Assembly (NCBI RefSeq): GCF_047739745.1
Contig: NZ_JBLLVA010000001.1
Coordinates: 398,846 to 462,845 of the forward strand
From: Pseudaminobacter sp047739745
GTDB taxonomy: Bacteria; Pseudomonadota; Alphaproteobacteria; Rhizobiales; Rhizobiaceae
Length of the DNA stretch: 64,000 nt
Direction of reading: 5' to 3'
Positions 35,184 to 44,205 of the stretch are shown here, piece by piece. Numbering within the stretch: the stretch's first letter is position 1; each line of letters opens with the position of its first letter. A program made the position numbers and the translations under genes. Under the pieces are notes generated by a model. That model was given only the letters and a program-made list of their open reading frames with translations, made no database searches and had not been told where the DNA came from.

Positions 35184-36212
35184 ATGATCCCGAGTCACGG
35201 CAATCCCGAAGATCCCGGCCCCGGCCTCTACGCCGGCCGAGTGCTTGCGGTTGCACCCATGATGGATTGGACCGATCGTCACTGCCGCTTCTTTCATCGC
35301 CAGCTTACGCGTCGCGCGCTGCTCTATAGCGAAATGGTGGTGGCCGACGCGGTGATCAACGGTAATCGCGAACGTCTCCTTGGCCTTTCGCCGGAAGAAC
35401 ATCCGGTAGCACTCCAGCTTGGCGGCTCGGATCCGGCCAAGCTGGCCCAGGCGGCGCGCATTGGCGAGGATTTCGGTTATGACGAAATCAACCTCAATGT
35501 CGGCTGCCCATCGGACCGCGTTCAGTCGGGAACGTTCGGCGCCTGTCTGATGAAGACGCCGGCGCTCGTGACCGAGTGCGTGGCGGCAATGAAAGACGGA
35601 AGCAGGGTTCCGATTACGGTGAAATGCCGCATCGGCGTGGATGACCAGGACCCGGAGACGGCACTCGATGCGCTTGCGGACGGCGTTTTCGCCGCCGGCG
35701 CCGATGCGCTGTGGGTGCATGCCCGCAAGGCATGGCTGGAGGGGCTCAGCCCGAAGGAAAATCGCGATATTCCGCCGCTCGATTATGAACGGGTCTATCG
35801 CCTGAAAAAGAGATATCCGAATCGATTCATCGGCATAAACGGCGGCATCAACACGCTGCATGAGGCGCAAAACCATCTCGACCATGTCGATGGTGTGATG
35901 CTCGGCCGTGCCGCCTATCACACGCCCGGCATACTTGCGTTCGTCAATGCGGAGCTCTTCGGTGATGCCGGCGAGGTCGATTGCATGGCGGTTATCGACG
36001 CAATGGGTGCATATGCCGCCCGTCATATTGCACAAGGGGGCCGGCTCGCCCACATCACGCGCCATATGGTCGGACTGTTTCACGGATTGCCCGGCGCTCG
36101 CCGCTTCAGGCAGATTTTGTCCACCGATGCTACGCGCCCGGGAGCGGGACCGGAAGTCCTGCAAAGCGCGCTCGCGGCCATCGACTTCGATCGCGCCGGC
36201 AAGGCAGCCTGA
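35184..36212 (+). CDS. dusA: tRNA-dihydrouridine synthase A
   Basis: 342 residues, FMN-binding TIM barrel. A-P-M-M-D-W-T-D opens the barrel, and the catalytic Cys108 is in N-V-G-C-P-S-D-R-V, the DusA variant. N-G-G-I-N precedes the phosphate-binding M-L-G-R-A-A-Y. It reduces uridines at D-loop positions 20/20a of tRNA. Convergent with the aspartic protease gene. Confidence 0.94.
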   Translation: MIPSHGNPEDPGPGLYAGRVLAVAPMMDWTDRHCRFFHRQLTRRALLYSEMVVADAVINGNRERLLGLSPEEHPVALQLGGSDPAKLAQAARIGEDFGYDEINLNVGCPSDRVQSGTFGACLMKTPALVTECVAAMKDGSRVPITVKCRIGVDDQDPETALDALADGVFAAGADALWVHARKAWLEGLSPKENRDIPPLDYERVYRLKKRYPNRFIGINGGINTLHEAQNHLDHVDGVMLGRAAYHTPGILAFVNAELFGDAGEVDCMAVIDAMGAYAARHIAQGGRLAHITRHMVGLFHGLPGARRFRQILSTDATRPGAGPEVLQSALAAIDFDRAGKAA

Positions 36213-36230
36213 ATTCCCTTAGATTTTGCG

Positions 36231-36935
36231 TCAGTCCCGAAGGATCATACGATCGCCACGCATGTCGAAGCCCGACAGCGAGCCGATGAAATTCATGCCG
36301 AGCAAGCTCTGCCCGAGCATGCCGGGTGCAGCGACCAGCAACGGCATGTTGCGCCGGGTAATCCGGCCAAGCTTGATTTCGCTTGCCACGACGCGAGCGG
36401 CAGTGGTGGTGCCATTGGCAGTCGAAATCGGAATGGTGAAGGCGAGGTTTTCGACGCTGAAGCCGGCGCGCTCGGCGTCCGCGGCTGTAAGTACGGTGCT
36501 CGTGGCGCCGGTGTCGACGATCACCTGGATTTCCGTGCCGTCGACCGAGATCCGAGCGCCGAAATGCCCGTTTGACAGTTTGTCCAGCGTAACTGTCGTG
36601 CGGCCGTCCGCGTCGGTTAGCGACAGCGGACTGCCGGGCACCAGCCCGACGGTCACGCGATTGGCAATGTCCTGCAACTCGTAGCGATACTGGTAACCCG
36701 CGACCAGAACGAGCACCACCAGCACCCAAAGCGCCAGATTGCGGGTCATATCGCCAAAGCGATGGCGCGAAGCGAGAATTCCGGCGCCGATTACCGCGCC
36801 GAGAACCCCGAGATAGAAGACCCGCCCCAGCGTGTCGGAGGAAATGCCCGAGGCATCGCCGCTGGCGTCATTGACGATGAGCAGGATCAGGCCGATCCCC
36901 ATCACTGCCAGAACGATCCAGATTGCGCGGCTCAT
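36231..36935 (-). CDS. Membrane-anchored retropepsin-like aspartic protease (TIGR02281 type)
   Basis: 234 residues. Three hydrophobic N-terminal segments (about 5-24, 36-56 and 68-85) precede a single-lobed clan AA protease domain with catalytic Asp in V-D-T-G-A-T-S and a second hallmark, G-Q-S-L-L-G-M-N-F. Such proteins need to dimerise to form the active site. Alphaproteobacterial members are common and of unknown target. The protease domain probably faces the periplasm. Confidence 0.78.
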   Translation of the reverse strand: MSRAIWIVLAVMGIGLILLIVNDASGDASGISSDTLGRVFYLGVLGAVIGAGILASRHRFGDMTRNLALWVLVVLVLVAGYQYRYELQDIANRVTVGLVPGSPLSLTDADGRTTVTLDKLSNGHFGARISVDGTEIQVIVDTGATSTVLTAADAERAGFSVENLAFTIPISTANGTTTAARVVASEIKLGRITRRNMPLLVAAPGMLGQSLLGMNFIGSLSGFDMRGDRMILRD

Positions 36936-36951
36936 CGCAGCCCGCGTTGCT

Positions 36952-37185
36952 TCAACTGAGGGTTTCGCGTTCGCGCGCCATGCGCGCGCGCCGGGTCTCG
37001 CGCCGCGGCCGCCGCTCGACGGTTTCGAGGCGCCCGGGCAGCACGTCCATGACCTTGCTGCGTTGCTGGGGCGTCATCTCGATCCAGCCCGAGATTTCGT
37101 CACGCGTGCGACCGCAACCGAAGCAGTAGCCGGTTTTCATGTCCATGGAGCACACCAAGATGCACGGTGATTCAATCGCCGCCAT
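36952..37185 (-). CDS. DUF1289 domain protein
   Basis: 77 residues. The cysteine pattern S-P-C-I-L-V-C then Y-C-F-G-C-G-R-T is the DUF1289 (YdhL-like) signature, probably a small metal- or Fe-S-binding knuckle, followed by W-I-E-M-T-P-Q-Q-R. The C-terminus is highly basic. The function is unknown. The ATG at 37185 is chosen at the start of the conserved part. It is 16 bases upstream of the protease gene and likely co-transcribed. Confidence 0.75.
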   Translation of the reverse strand: MAAIESPCILVCSMDMKTGYCFGCGRTRDEISGWIEMTPQQRSKVMDVLPGRLETVERRPRRETRRARMARERETLS

Positions 37186-37316
37186 TTCAGATTCCCGTTC
37201 GCCCGTTCCAAATGGGCCAGCCTGACGCGCAATGCAAGTCCTGAGCCTCACCTATTGTGCCACGGCGGCATCGCCGCTATGCCGCTGGCAACGACAGATT
37301 TGACGGGCATCACGAC

Positions 37317-38306
37317 ATGGTCAGTGCACTTCCCTTCGATGACTTCCGCAATCTTCTGGGAAAGCTGCCGGCTGGCGATGCCGTGGCAGCGACGAGAGTG
37401 CGCGCGCAATTCGACAAGGCTGACAAGCCGCAGGGCTCGCTCGGGCGGCTGGAGGAGATTGCGATGTGGCTGGCAAATTGGAGCGGTCGTCCTCCCGCGG
37501 TGAATCGGCCGCTTGTCGCAATTTTCGCTGCAAATCACGGCGTTGCGCGGCAGGGCATCTCGCCACGCCCCATCGAGGCGACGGCGCGCTCGGTCGAACT
37601 CAGCGCTGCCGGTGGCGCGGCCATCAATCAGGTTTGTCTGGCTTATGATGTCGGATTGAAGGTCTTCGATCTCGCCCTGCACCTGCCGACAGCCGACATA
37701 ACCGAAGCCGCGGCACTCGATGAACAGGGGTGCGCGGCCACGATGGCCTTCGGCATGGAGGCCATCAATGGAGCCGATCTGCTTTGCATCGGCGATCTCG
37801 GCGTCGGTAATTCGACTGTCGCGGCAGCGGTTCTTGCAGCGATCAACGGCGGGAGCGGTGCGGATTGGGTGGGTGCGGGTTCAGGCGCGGATGCCGCCAT
37901 GATCCGCCGAAAGGCAGAAGTCGTGGATGCGGCGCTGAAGCTGCATCGCGATCATCTGGCCGATCCGTTCGAGGTGCTACGGCGCGTCGGCGGACGTGAG
38001 ATCGCGGCGATCTGTGGGGCCATCCTTGCTGCTCGGATGGAACGGGTGCCAGTCGTATTGGACGGCTTTGCGGCTATCGCGGCCGCATCCGTGCTCCACG
38101 CCGCCAGTTCGACCGCGCTTCAGCATTGCATGATTGCGCAGGCTTCTGACGAGCCGGGCTATGATCGGGCGATCCGCGAACTGGGCATCCAGCCGCTGCT
38201 TGATCTCGGCGTCACGCATGGGGAAGGAGTTGGGGCGGCACTGGCGGCCGGTATCGTCAAGGCTGCCGCCTTGTGCAGTTCGGGAATGGCCGCAGCACTT
38301 CGATAG
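37317..38306 (+). CDS. cobT: Nicotinate-nucleotide-dimethylbenzimidazole phosphoribosyltransferase CobT
   Basis: 329 residues. Characteristic blocks are K-P-Q-G-S-L-G-R-L-E near the start, A-A-N-H-G-V, G-D-L-G-V-G-N-S-T-V and the catalytic Glu303 in T-H-G-E-G-V-G-A-A-L. It makes alpha-ribazole phosphate for the lower ligand of cobalamin. It stands alone; no cobalamin riboswitch was recognised in the short upstream space, which is GC-rich with modest hairpins. Confidence 0.93.
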   Translation: MVSALPFDDFRNLLGKLPAGDAVAATRVRAQFDKADKPQGSLGRLEEIAMWLANWSGRPPAVNRPLVAIFAANHGVARQGISPRPIEATARSVELSAAGGAAINQVCLAYDVGLKVFDLALHLPTADITEAAALDEQGCAATMAFGMEAINGADLLCIGDLGVGNSTVAAAVLAAINGGSGADWVGAGSGADAAMIRRKAEVVDAALKLHRDHLADPFEVLRRVGGREIAAICGAILAARMERVPVVLDGFAAIAAASVLHAASSTALQHCMIAQASDEPGYDRAIRELGIQPLLDLGVTHGEGVGAALAAGIVKAAALCSSGMAAALR

Positions 38307-38321
38307 TCGGCGGGATAAGGC

Positions 38322-39860
38322 TCACGAGGAGCGTCGACGGCCGGCGACCGCCCGCATCGGCACGGCGGGGAGCACCTCCATGACGCGCGCCGCCGGAAAA
38401 ATCGCGATCGCCTCGGTGCCCTCGCGCAATTTGGAATGCAATTCGAACTCGCCGCCGTGCATGGTCAGCAGGCCCTGAACGATGGGTAAGCCGAGGCCGG
38501 TGCCTTGTTCGGCGCTCTTGATTGCGATGGAGCCCTGGCCGAAGGCGGACAGCACGATCGGCAGTTCGTCGGGCGGAATCCCTGGTCCATTGTCCTTGAC
38601 GGAAATGTACTGGCCGCCACCGGCGGTCCAGCCGACGCGAACCCGGATTTCACCGCCGGTGGAGGCGAATTTGACCGCATTCGACAGAAGATTAAGCGTG
38701 ATCTGGCGCACGGCGCGTTCGTCGGCAAACAGGCGTGGCAGTTCCGGTTCGAATTGCTGGACGATCCGCAGCGCCTTGTGATGCGCCTTGAGTTCCATCA
38801 GATGGCAGCATTCCTCGACGATGTGGAGCAAATGCACCGGTTCCTCATGCAGTTGATAGCGGCCGGCTTCGATGCGCGACAGATCGAGGATTTCGTTGAT
38901 CAGGTCCAGCAGGTGCTGGCCGGAATCATGAACGTCGCGGGCATAGTCACGATAGGTCTGGTTCTGCATCGGCCCCAGCACTTCGTTGGACATGACCTCC
39001 GAAAACCCCAGAATCGCGTTGAGGGGCGTGCGCAGCTCATGACTCATCGAAGCAAGGAACCGCGACTTGGCCATGTTTGCTTCCTCCGCGCGTCGGCGCG
39101 CTTCGTCCGACATGGATTTCGCCGTCTCGAGTTCGGCGATCAGGCCGTCCTTTTCGGAGCGGAAGGAGAGCAGCATGAGCGAGGAGCGGTTGAGACGGCC
39201 GGCCACATAGTCGAAGAACGGCAGGGAAAGCGTAAGCAGGCCGATCATGATCATGTCGGCCGGCGTGCCCAGATAGGCTCCGATGGCCGCATAGACGGCC
39301 ACGGGCAGGCCGAATGTGACAAGGAGCGCGCCGCGCAGCGATGAGGCGATCAGCGCGGTTGCCGCGATTGCCAGCAGAAGCACCACAGCCTTGATGATCG
39401 GAAACGGCTCGATCCGGCAGTCGCCGCATTCGAGCGCGGCGAAATAGGCCCAGCCAAGTCCGCTGATGAAATGACCGATCAGGAAGTTCCGCTTGGCCTG
39501 TCCGGGGTCGAGTTTTGCCGCTTCGGTGTTTCCGACACGGCGAGCAATCAGCGCCAGCCCGGCCGAGCACGCCAATGTAAGCAGCGCCCATTTCAGGATG
39601 TCGCTGGTCATGCCGAGAGCAAGGCCGGATGCCGCTATTGCCAGCACCAGCAGCGGGATGGCAGGCGCGCTGCTGGTCATTGCCTGGGCATGGATTTTCA
39701 GCAGTTCGCGATCGAACGCCACCGCTCCGGGCTGTTGCATGAGCCGGTCGCGCGTCTTGCGCACCGCGCGCGCGACGTCGCTGTTGCGATGCGGTTTCGT
39801 GCGGTCCACAATGATCTTGTCCGCGGTATGGGAGCGCATCGACGGCATGGATGTCTTCAA
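38322..39860 (-). CDS. Membrane sensor histidine kinase
   Basis: 512 residues. About six hydrophobic segments between residues 66 and 217 form a membrane sensor with almost no periplasmic loops. A coiled linker leads to HisKA with His274 (S-M-S-H-E-L-R-T-P-L-N) and an HATPase domain with D-N-G-P-G-I-P and G-T-G-L-G-L-P-I. A short Arg-rich tail ends it. No receiver gene is adjacent, so its partner is unknown. The most N-terminal start is given; later ATGs (residues 5, 8) are possible. Confidence 0.82.
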   Translation of the reverse strand: MKTSMPSMRSHTADKIIVDRTKPHRNSDVARAVRKTRDRLMQQPGAVAFDRELLKIHAQAMTSSAPAIPLLVLAIAASGLALGMTSDILKWALLTLACSAGLALIARRVGNTEAAKLDPGQAKRNFLIGHFISGLGWAYFAALECGDCRIEPFPIIKAVVLLLAIAATALIASSLRGALLVTFGLPVAVYAAIGAYLGTPADMIMIGLLTLSLPFFDYVAGRLNRSSLMLLSFRSEKDGLIAELETAKSMSDEARRRAEEANMAKSRFLASMSHELRTPLNAILGFSEVMSNEVLGPMQNQTYRDYARDVHDSGQHLLDLINEILDLSRIEAGRYQLHEEPVHLLHIVEECCHLMELKAHHKALRIVQQFEPELPRLFADERAVRQITLNLLSNAVKFASTGGEIRVRVGWTAGGGQYISVKDNGPGIPPDELPIVLSAFGQGSIAIKSAEQGTGLGLPIVQGLLTMHGGEFELHSKLREGTEAIAIFPAARVMEVLPAVPMRAVAGRRRSS

Positions 39861-39924
39861 CTTGCGCGAGCAATGGGTTCGGCCCCGCAGGTTAGTTGGG
39901 AATGATTAAGAGACTGTTTGCCAT

Positions 39925-40542
39925 ATGAGTCGAATAGTACGGGGCAGGCGCGGCCGGATGCGCTCGGCCGTTCCGCGCGGTCCGTTTCGCAAGTTCCTCG
40001 ATTATTGTCTGGCTGCAGCGATCCTCGCTTTGCTCGCGCTGGTGGCGGCACGCCTCGACCGCGTGGAGACGATGCAGGTGGGTGGCAAGCCGGTCATAAA
40101 TGATGGAGATTCCATCACGCTTGGTGTCGAGCGCATTCGCCTGCGTGGCATAGACGCGCCGGAATACCATCAGATGTGCCAGAAACAGGGAGCCGATTAT
40201 GCGTGCGGCCGCCGCTCGCGAGAGGCGCTGGCAAGTCTTGTCGCGGGTCGGCCCGTTTCATGTTCTGGCTGGGAGCGTGATCGCTACGGGCGTCTGCTGG
40301 CGGTCTGCACCGCAGCGGGCGTCGACCTCAACCGTTCCCAGGTCGAGCGGGGCTGGGCGGTCGCCTATGGTGACTATGAAGATGCCGAAACCCTGGCGCG
40401 TCGAAATAGCGCCGGTCTTTGGGCGGGATCCTTCGAACGACCCAAAGATTGGCGGAGAATTCATGGCGGCATGGCCGAGTCGGTGCATGATCTTGGTGGC
40501 GCCGTCCTGAACTGGCTGCGAGAAATCCTTCGGTTTTCGTGA
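39925..40542 (+). CDS. Membrane-anchored thermonuclease (SNase-like) family protein
   Basis: 205 residues. An Arg-rich N-terminus and a hydrophobic anchor (about 25-42) precede a staphylococcal-nuclease fold. D-G-D-S-I-T-L and R-L-R-G-I-D-A-P-E-Y hold the calcium-binding Asp and the first Arg; D-R-Y-G-R-L-L-A gives the second Arg. The nuclease domain is probably periplasmic and could degrade incoming or external DNA/RNA. The target is unknown. Confidence 0.8.
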   Translation: MSRIVRGRRGRMRSAVPRGPFRKFLDYCLAAAILALLALVAARLDRVETMQVGGKPVINDGDSITLGVERIRLRGIDAPEYHQMCQKQGADYACGRRSREALASLVAGRPVSCSGWERDRYGRLLAVCTAAGVDLNRSQVERGWAVAYGDYEDAETLARRNSAGLWAGSFERPKDWRRIHGGMAESVHDLGGAVLNWLREILRFS

Positions 40543-40585
40543 CGCTGCGCTATAGTCCTGCCGCTGCAATCAAAGGAGCCTGCTC

Positions 40586-41197
40586 GTGAAACTCTTCGAT
40601 GGTGGGCGCGCCCCCAATCCTCGCCGCGTGCGTGTATTTCTTGCCGAGAAGGGGATCGAGGTGCCGCTGATACCGGTCGACATGGGCGCCCGGGAACACC
40701 GATCAAGCGAGATCGCCACTCGCAACCCGCTGCGCCGCCTGCCGGTGCTTGAACTCGACGACGGCACGGTCATCACCGAGTCGGTGGCGATCTGCCGCTA
40801 TTTCGAGGAATTGCATCCGCAACCGGCGCTGTTCGGGCGCGGCGCGCTCGGCAAGGCGCTGGTTGAGATGTGGCAGCGGCGCATGGAGCTTAATCTTCTA
40901 ACCGCTGTGGCGCACGCCTTCCGCCACATCCATCCGGCGATGAAGGAATGGGAGGTGCCGCAGATTCCGGAATGGGGTGAAGCCAACAAGCCGAAGGCGC
41001 TCGCTTTCCTGGAGCTTCTCGACGCTGAACTCGCGCACCGCGAATTCGCTGCCGGCGACGAGTTCTCGATCGCCGACATTACCGGCCTGATCGCCATCGA
41101 TTTCATGAAGCCCGCGCGCATCGGCCTGCCCGAAGAACTGGGCAATGTCGCGCGCTGGTACAAAGCTGTCTCCAGCCGGCCGAGTGCGAACGCCTGA
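40586..41197 (+). CDS. Glutathione S-transferase family protein
   Basis: 203 residues. An N-terminal thioredoxin-like domain (M-K-L-F-D-G-G-R-A-P-N-P-R-R-V-R-V-F-L) with cis-Pro and E-S-V-A-I-C-R-Y glutathione-contact block, then an all-helical domain with S-I-A-D-I-T. Substrate not predictable. The next gene starts three bases after its stop, so the two are translationally linked. Confidence 0.82.
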   Translation: MKLFDGGRAPNPRRVRVFLAEKGIEVPLIPVDMGAREHRSSEIATRNPLRRLPVLELDDGTVITESVAICRYFEELHPQPALFGRGALGKALVEMWQRRMELNLLTAVAHAFRHIHPAMKEWEVPQIPEWGEANKPKALAFLELLDAELAHREFAAGDEFSIADITGLIAIDFMKPARIGLPEELGNVARWYKAVSSRPSANA

Positions 41198-41199
41198 CC

Positions 41200-41808
41200 A
41201 TGACGATTGAACTTAAGCGGTTGGCGGCGGAAATACGCGCCTGCAACATTTGCCTGGAACATCCGCTTGCTCGGCCGCTGGCGCATCAACCGCGGCCGGT
41301 GGTGGTGGTCTCGAAAACCGCGCGCATATTGGTTGCGGGCCAGGCGCCCGGCACCAAGGTTCACGCCAGCGGCATTCCTTTCGACGATGCGTCGGGCGAT
41401 CGGCTGCGTGACTGGCTCGGTGTGAGTCGCGAGGAATTCTACGATCCGAGAAATTTCGCCATCGTGCCGATGGGCTTCTGCTTTCCTGGCCAGGACCCCA
41501 AGGGAGGCGATCTGCCGCCGCGTCGCGAATGCGCTCCCAGATGGCGTGGGCCACTGCTTGAATTGATGCCGCAGATCGACCTGGTGCTGGCGATCGGCCT
41601 TTACGCACAGAACTGGCATATGGGTTCAGCGCGGGGCACTTCATTGACGGAGACGGTGATGAACTGGCGCGCCGCCCTTCGCGACACCAATGTCTTGCCG
41701 CTGCCTCATCCCTCCTGGCGCAACACTGCCTGGCTGAAAAAGAATCCCTGGTTCGAAACGGAATTGCTACCGGTGCTGAAATCGGAAATCAGCAATCGTA
41801 TTTCTTGA
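41200..41808 (+). CDS. Uracil-DNA glycosylase family protein
   Basis: 202 residues. UDG-superfamily motifs G-Q-A-P-G-T-K-V-H-A-S-G-I-P-F near residue 47 and L-P-L-P-H-P-S-W-R-N near residue 165. Cysteines in A-C-N-I-C near the N-terminus recall the iron-sulfur families 4/5, but the remaining ligands are not clearly placed. It likely removes deaminated bases from DNA; specificity is uncertain. Immediately downstream of the GST gene. Confidence 0.8.
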   Translation: MTIELKRLAAEIRACNICLEHPLARPLAHQPRPVVVVSKTARILVAGQAPGTKVHASGIPFDDASGDRLRDWLGVSREEFYDPRNFAIVPMGFCFPGQDPKGGDLPPRRECAPRWRGPLLELMPQIDLVLAIGLYAQNWHMGSARGTSLTETVMNWRAALRDTNVLPLPHPSWRNTAWLKKNPWFETELLPVLKSEISNRIS

Positions 41809-41915
41809 GTTTCGGACAATCTCGTTCTGGAATATGGTGGAGTTCGGAGAATTCCTTTCTTGTGAACCGGGGTCTTTCGGGTCAAGATTAGGAATAATTT
41901 TCCACAGGAGCCAGC

Positions 41916-42407
41916 ATGGACCGCCTCGACCGCAAAATTCTTCGGCTTCTGCAGGAAGACGCAACGCTTGCCGTTGCCGATGTCGCAAAAAAGGTCGGGC
42001 TATCGACCACGCCGTGCTGGCGGCGCATTCAGAAGCTGGAGGAAGAGGGTGTCATCCGTCGCCGGGTGGCGATCCTCGATCCGGTGAAGGTCAACACGCG
42101 TGTTACGGTCTTCGTGTCGATCCGCACCAATTCGCACAGCCACGAATGGCTGCGCCGCTTCTCCGAGGTCATCCAGGAATTCCCCGAGGTCATCGAGTTC
42201 TACCGGATGAGTGGCGATGTCGACTATCTGTTGCGTGTCGTCGTTCCAGATATCGCGGCCTATGATACGTTCTACAAGCGCCTGATCGCCAAGATCGAGA
42301 TTCGCGCCGTGTCGTCGGCTTTCGCGATGGAGCAGATCAAGTACACGACCGAACTGCCGTTGGATTATATGATCCTCGACAAGGAAAGCGGCTCCAACGC
42401 AGCCTAG
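41916..42407 (+). CDS. Lrp/AsnC-family transcriptional regulator
   Basis: 163 residues: winged helix (M-D-R-L-D-R-K-I-L-R-L-L; S-T-T-P-C-W-R-R-I-Q-K-L-E) and a RAM domain with G-D-V-D-Y-L-L-R-V-V. Convergent with the dehydrogenase gene, and its own 107-base upstream region is AT-richer than its surroundings. Ligand and targets unknown; no divergent neighbour points to a function. Confidence 0.85.
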   Translation: MDRLDRKILRLLQEDATLAVADVAKKVGLSTTPCWRRIQKLEEEGVIRRRVAILDPVKVNTRVTVFVSIRTNSHSHEWLRRFSEVIQEFPEVIEFYRMSGDVDYLLRVVVPDIAAYDTFYKRLIAKIEIRAVSSAFAMEQIKYTTELPLDYMILDKESGSNAA

Positions 42408-42412
42408 AGCGT

Positions 42413-43282
42413 TTACTTTTCCAGCCGCGCGAGCAGCGAGGACGTATCCCAGCGGCTGCCGCCCATGGCCTGAACGTCCTTGTAGAACTGGTCGACAAGG
42501 GCGGTGACGGGAAGCTTCGCACCATTGCGGTCGGCTTCCTCAAGGCAGATGCCGAGGTCCTTGCGCATCCAGTCGACGGCGAAGCCGAAGTCGTATTTTC
42601 CCGCGTCCATCGTCTTGTGGCGGTTCTCCATCTGCCAGGAGCCGGCGGCGCCCTTGGAGATGACTTCGACGACCTTGTCGATGTCGAGCCCGGCCTTCTT
42701 GCCGAAATGGATGCCTTCCGACAGGCCCTGCACGAGGCCGGCAATGCAGATCTGGTTGATCATCTTGGTCAGTTGCCCGGAGCCGGCCGGACCCATCAAG
42801 CCGACCATGCGCGCAAAAGCGTCAATCACCGGCCTGGCGCGCTCGAAAGCATCCTGCTTGCCGCCGACCATGACAGTCAGCACGCCGTTTTCGGCACCCG
42901 CCTGGCCGCCCGAAACCGGGGCATCGAGGAAATCGAAACCGCCGGCTGCCGCCTCCCGGGCCAGTTCGCGGGCGACCTCGGCCGAGGCCGTTGTGTTGTC
43001 GATGAAGATCGCGCCTTTCTTCATGGTGTGAAATGCACCGTCGGCGCCAATGGTGACGCTGCGCAGATCGTCGTCGTTTCCGACGCATGAAAAGACGAAG
43101 TCCTTGTCCTTCGCTGCCTCGCGAGGCGTCGCTACGAGGTTGCCGCCATGTTCGGCGACCCATTTTTCGGCCTTGGCAGCGGTGCGGTTGTAGACCGTCA
43201 CCTCATGGCCGCCCTTGTGCTTCAAATGCGCGGCCATCGGATAGCCCATCACGCCCAGTCCGAGAAACGCCACCGATGCCAT
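42413..43282 (-). CDS. Beta-hydroxyacid dehydrogenase (3-hydroxyisobutyrate / tartronate semialdehyde reductase family)
   Basis: 289 residues. Rossmann start F-L-G-L-G-V-M-G-Y-P-M-A, substrate-binding D-A-P-V-S-G-G and catalytic Lys region G-S-G-Q-L-T-K-M-I-N-Q. The family reduces or oxidises small beta-hydroxy acids; which one cannot be fixed from sequence. It is separated by 95 bases from the amino acid permease genes upstream. Confidence 0.82.
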   Translation of the reverse strand: MASVAFLGLGVMGYPMAAHLKHKGGHEVTVYNRTAAKAEKWVAEHGGNLVATPREAAKDKDFVFSCVGNDDDLRSVTIGADGAFHTMKKGAIFIDNTTASAEVARELAREAAAGGFDFLDAPVSGGQAGAENGVLTVMVGGKQDAFERARPVIDAFARMVGLMGPAGSGQLTKMINQICIAGLVQGLSEGIHFGKKAGLDIDKVVEVISKGAAGSWQMENRHKTMDAGKYDFGFAVDWMRKDLGICLEEADRNGAKLPVTALVDQFYKDVQAMGGSRWDTSSLLARLEK

Positions 43283-43377
43283 CTGATCACCTCCTCAAAG
43301 CTTGGACAATGCAAGTGTGACGTCTATGCATCGACTGCATCGGTCAACGCAAGGCGCGAGATAGCGCGCGCGGCAAT

Positions 43378-44205
43378 TCAGCGTTTGAGATGACGCGTAA
43401 TGCGACGCTCGATCCAGTCGATCGCATGCCGCAGCGTTTCGACTACCGACAGATAGATCAGCGCCGCCCAGATATAGGTCTGGAAATCGAAGGTGCGCGA
43501 ATAGGCGCGGCGGGTCTCGCCCATCAGATCGTAGACGGTGATGATGGCGACGATTGCCGAGCCTTTGATCATCAGAATGATCTCATTGCCGTAGGGCCTC
43601 AGCGCCACGATCAGCGCTTGCGGCAGGATGATCTTGTAGAGCGTCTGCAATTTGCCGAGACCGAGCGAGGTCGCGCCCTCCCATTGGCCCTTCGGTACGC
43701 TCTCGATCGCGCCGCGCAGGATTTCGGCCTGGTAAGCGGCCGTGTTCAGCGAGAAGGCGAGAATGGCGCAGTACCACGCCTCGCGAAAAAAGCCCCATAG
43801 GCCAATCGCCTCCAGTTGTGGCCGAAAGGAACCCAGCCCGTAGTAGATCAGGAAAGCCTGTGCCAGAAGCGGCGTGCCCCGGAAGAAATAGACATAGGCA
43901 TAGGCGGGACCGTAGAGCAGCGGGTTCTGCGACATGCGCGCATAGGCGATGGGCACGGAAAGAACGGCTCCGATCAGGCAGGAGATCGCCACCAGTGACA
44001 GGGTAACGCCAAGGCCACTGAGATAGAGGGGCGCATATCTGGCAAACAGCGCCGGGTCCCAGGCGCGAATGAGAAACAGGACGATGCCGAGCCCGAACGC
44101 TGCCCACAGCGCGAGGAATGCCGTGCCGATGATACGCTCGCGCGGCCAGCCGCGGGGCAGGGGCGGCGGGCGATCGACGGTGTCGGAGGTTTCGGCGGCG
44201 CTCAT
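43378..44205 (-). CDS. Polar amino acid ABC transporter permease (HisM-type)
   Basis: 275 residues with about five membrane segments. It carries the HisM/GlnP block Y-F-F-R-G-T-P-L-L-A-Q and the EAA loop with G-L-G-K-L-Q-T near position 180. A 50-residue N-terminal extension is unusual but includes one hydrophobic segment. The ATG at 44205 overlaps the upstream permease stop by four bases (ATGA), a sign of coupled translation. Confidence 0.86.
   Translation of the reverse strand: MSAAETSDTVDRPPPLPRGWPRERIIGTAFLALWAAFGLGIVLFLIRAWDPALFARYAPLYLSGLGVTLSLVAISCLIGAVLSVPIAYARMSQNPLLYGPAYAYVYFFRGTPLLAQAFLIYYGLGSFRPQLEAIGLWGFFREAWYCAILAFSLNTAAYQAEILRGAIESVPKGQWEGATSLGLGKLQTLYKIILPQALIVALRPYGNEIILMIKGSAIVAIITVYDLMGETRRAYSRTFDFQTYIWAALIYLSVVETLRHAIDWIERRITRHLKR

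Noticed and set aside
37186..37316. Possible cobalamin riboswitch before cobT
   Set aside because: The space is too short and lacks a recognisable B12-box-like sequence.
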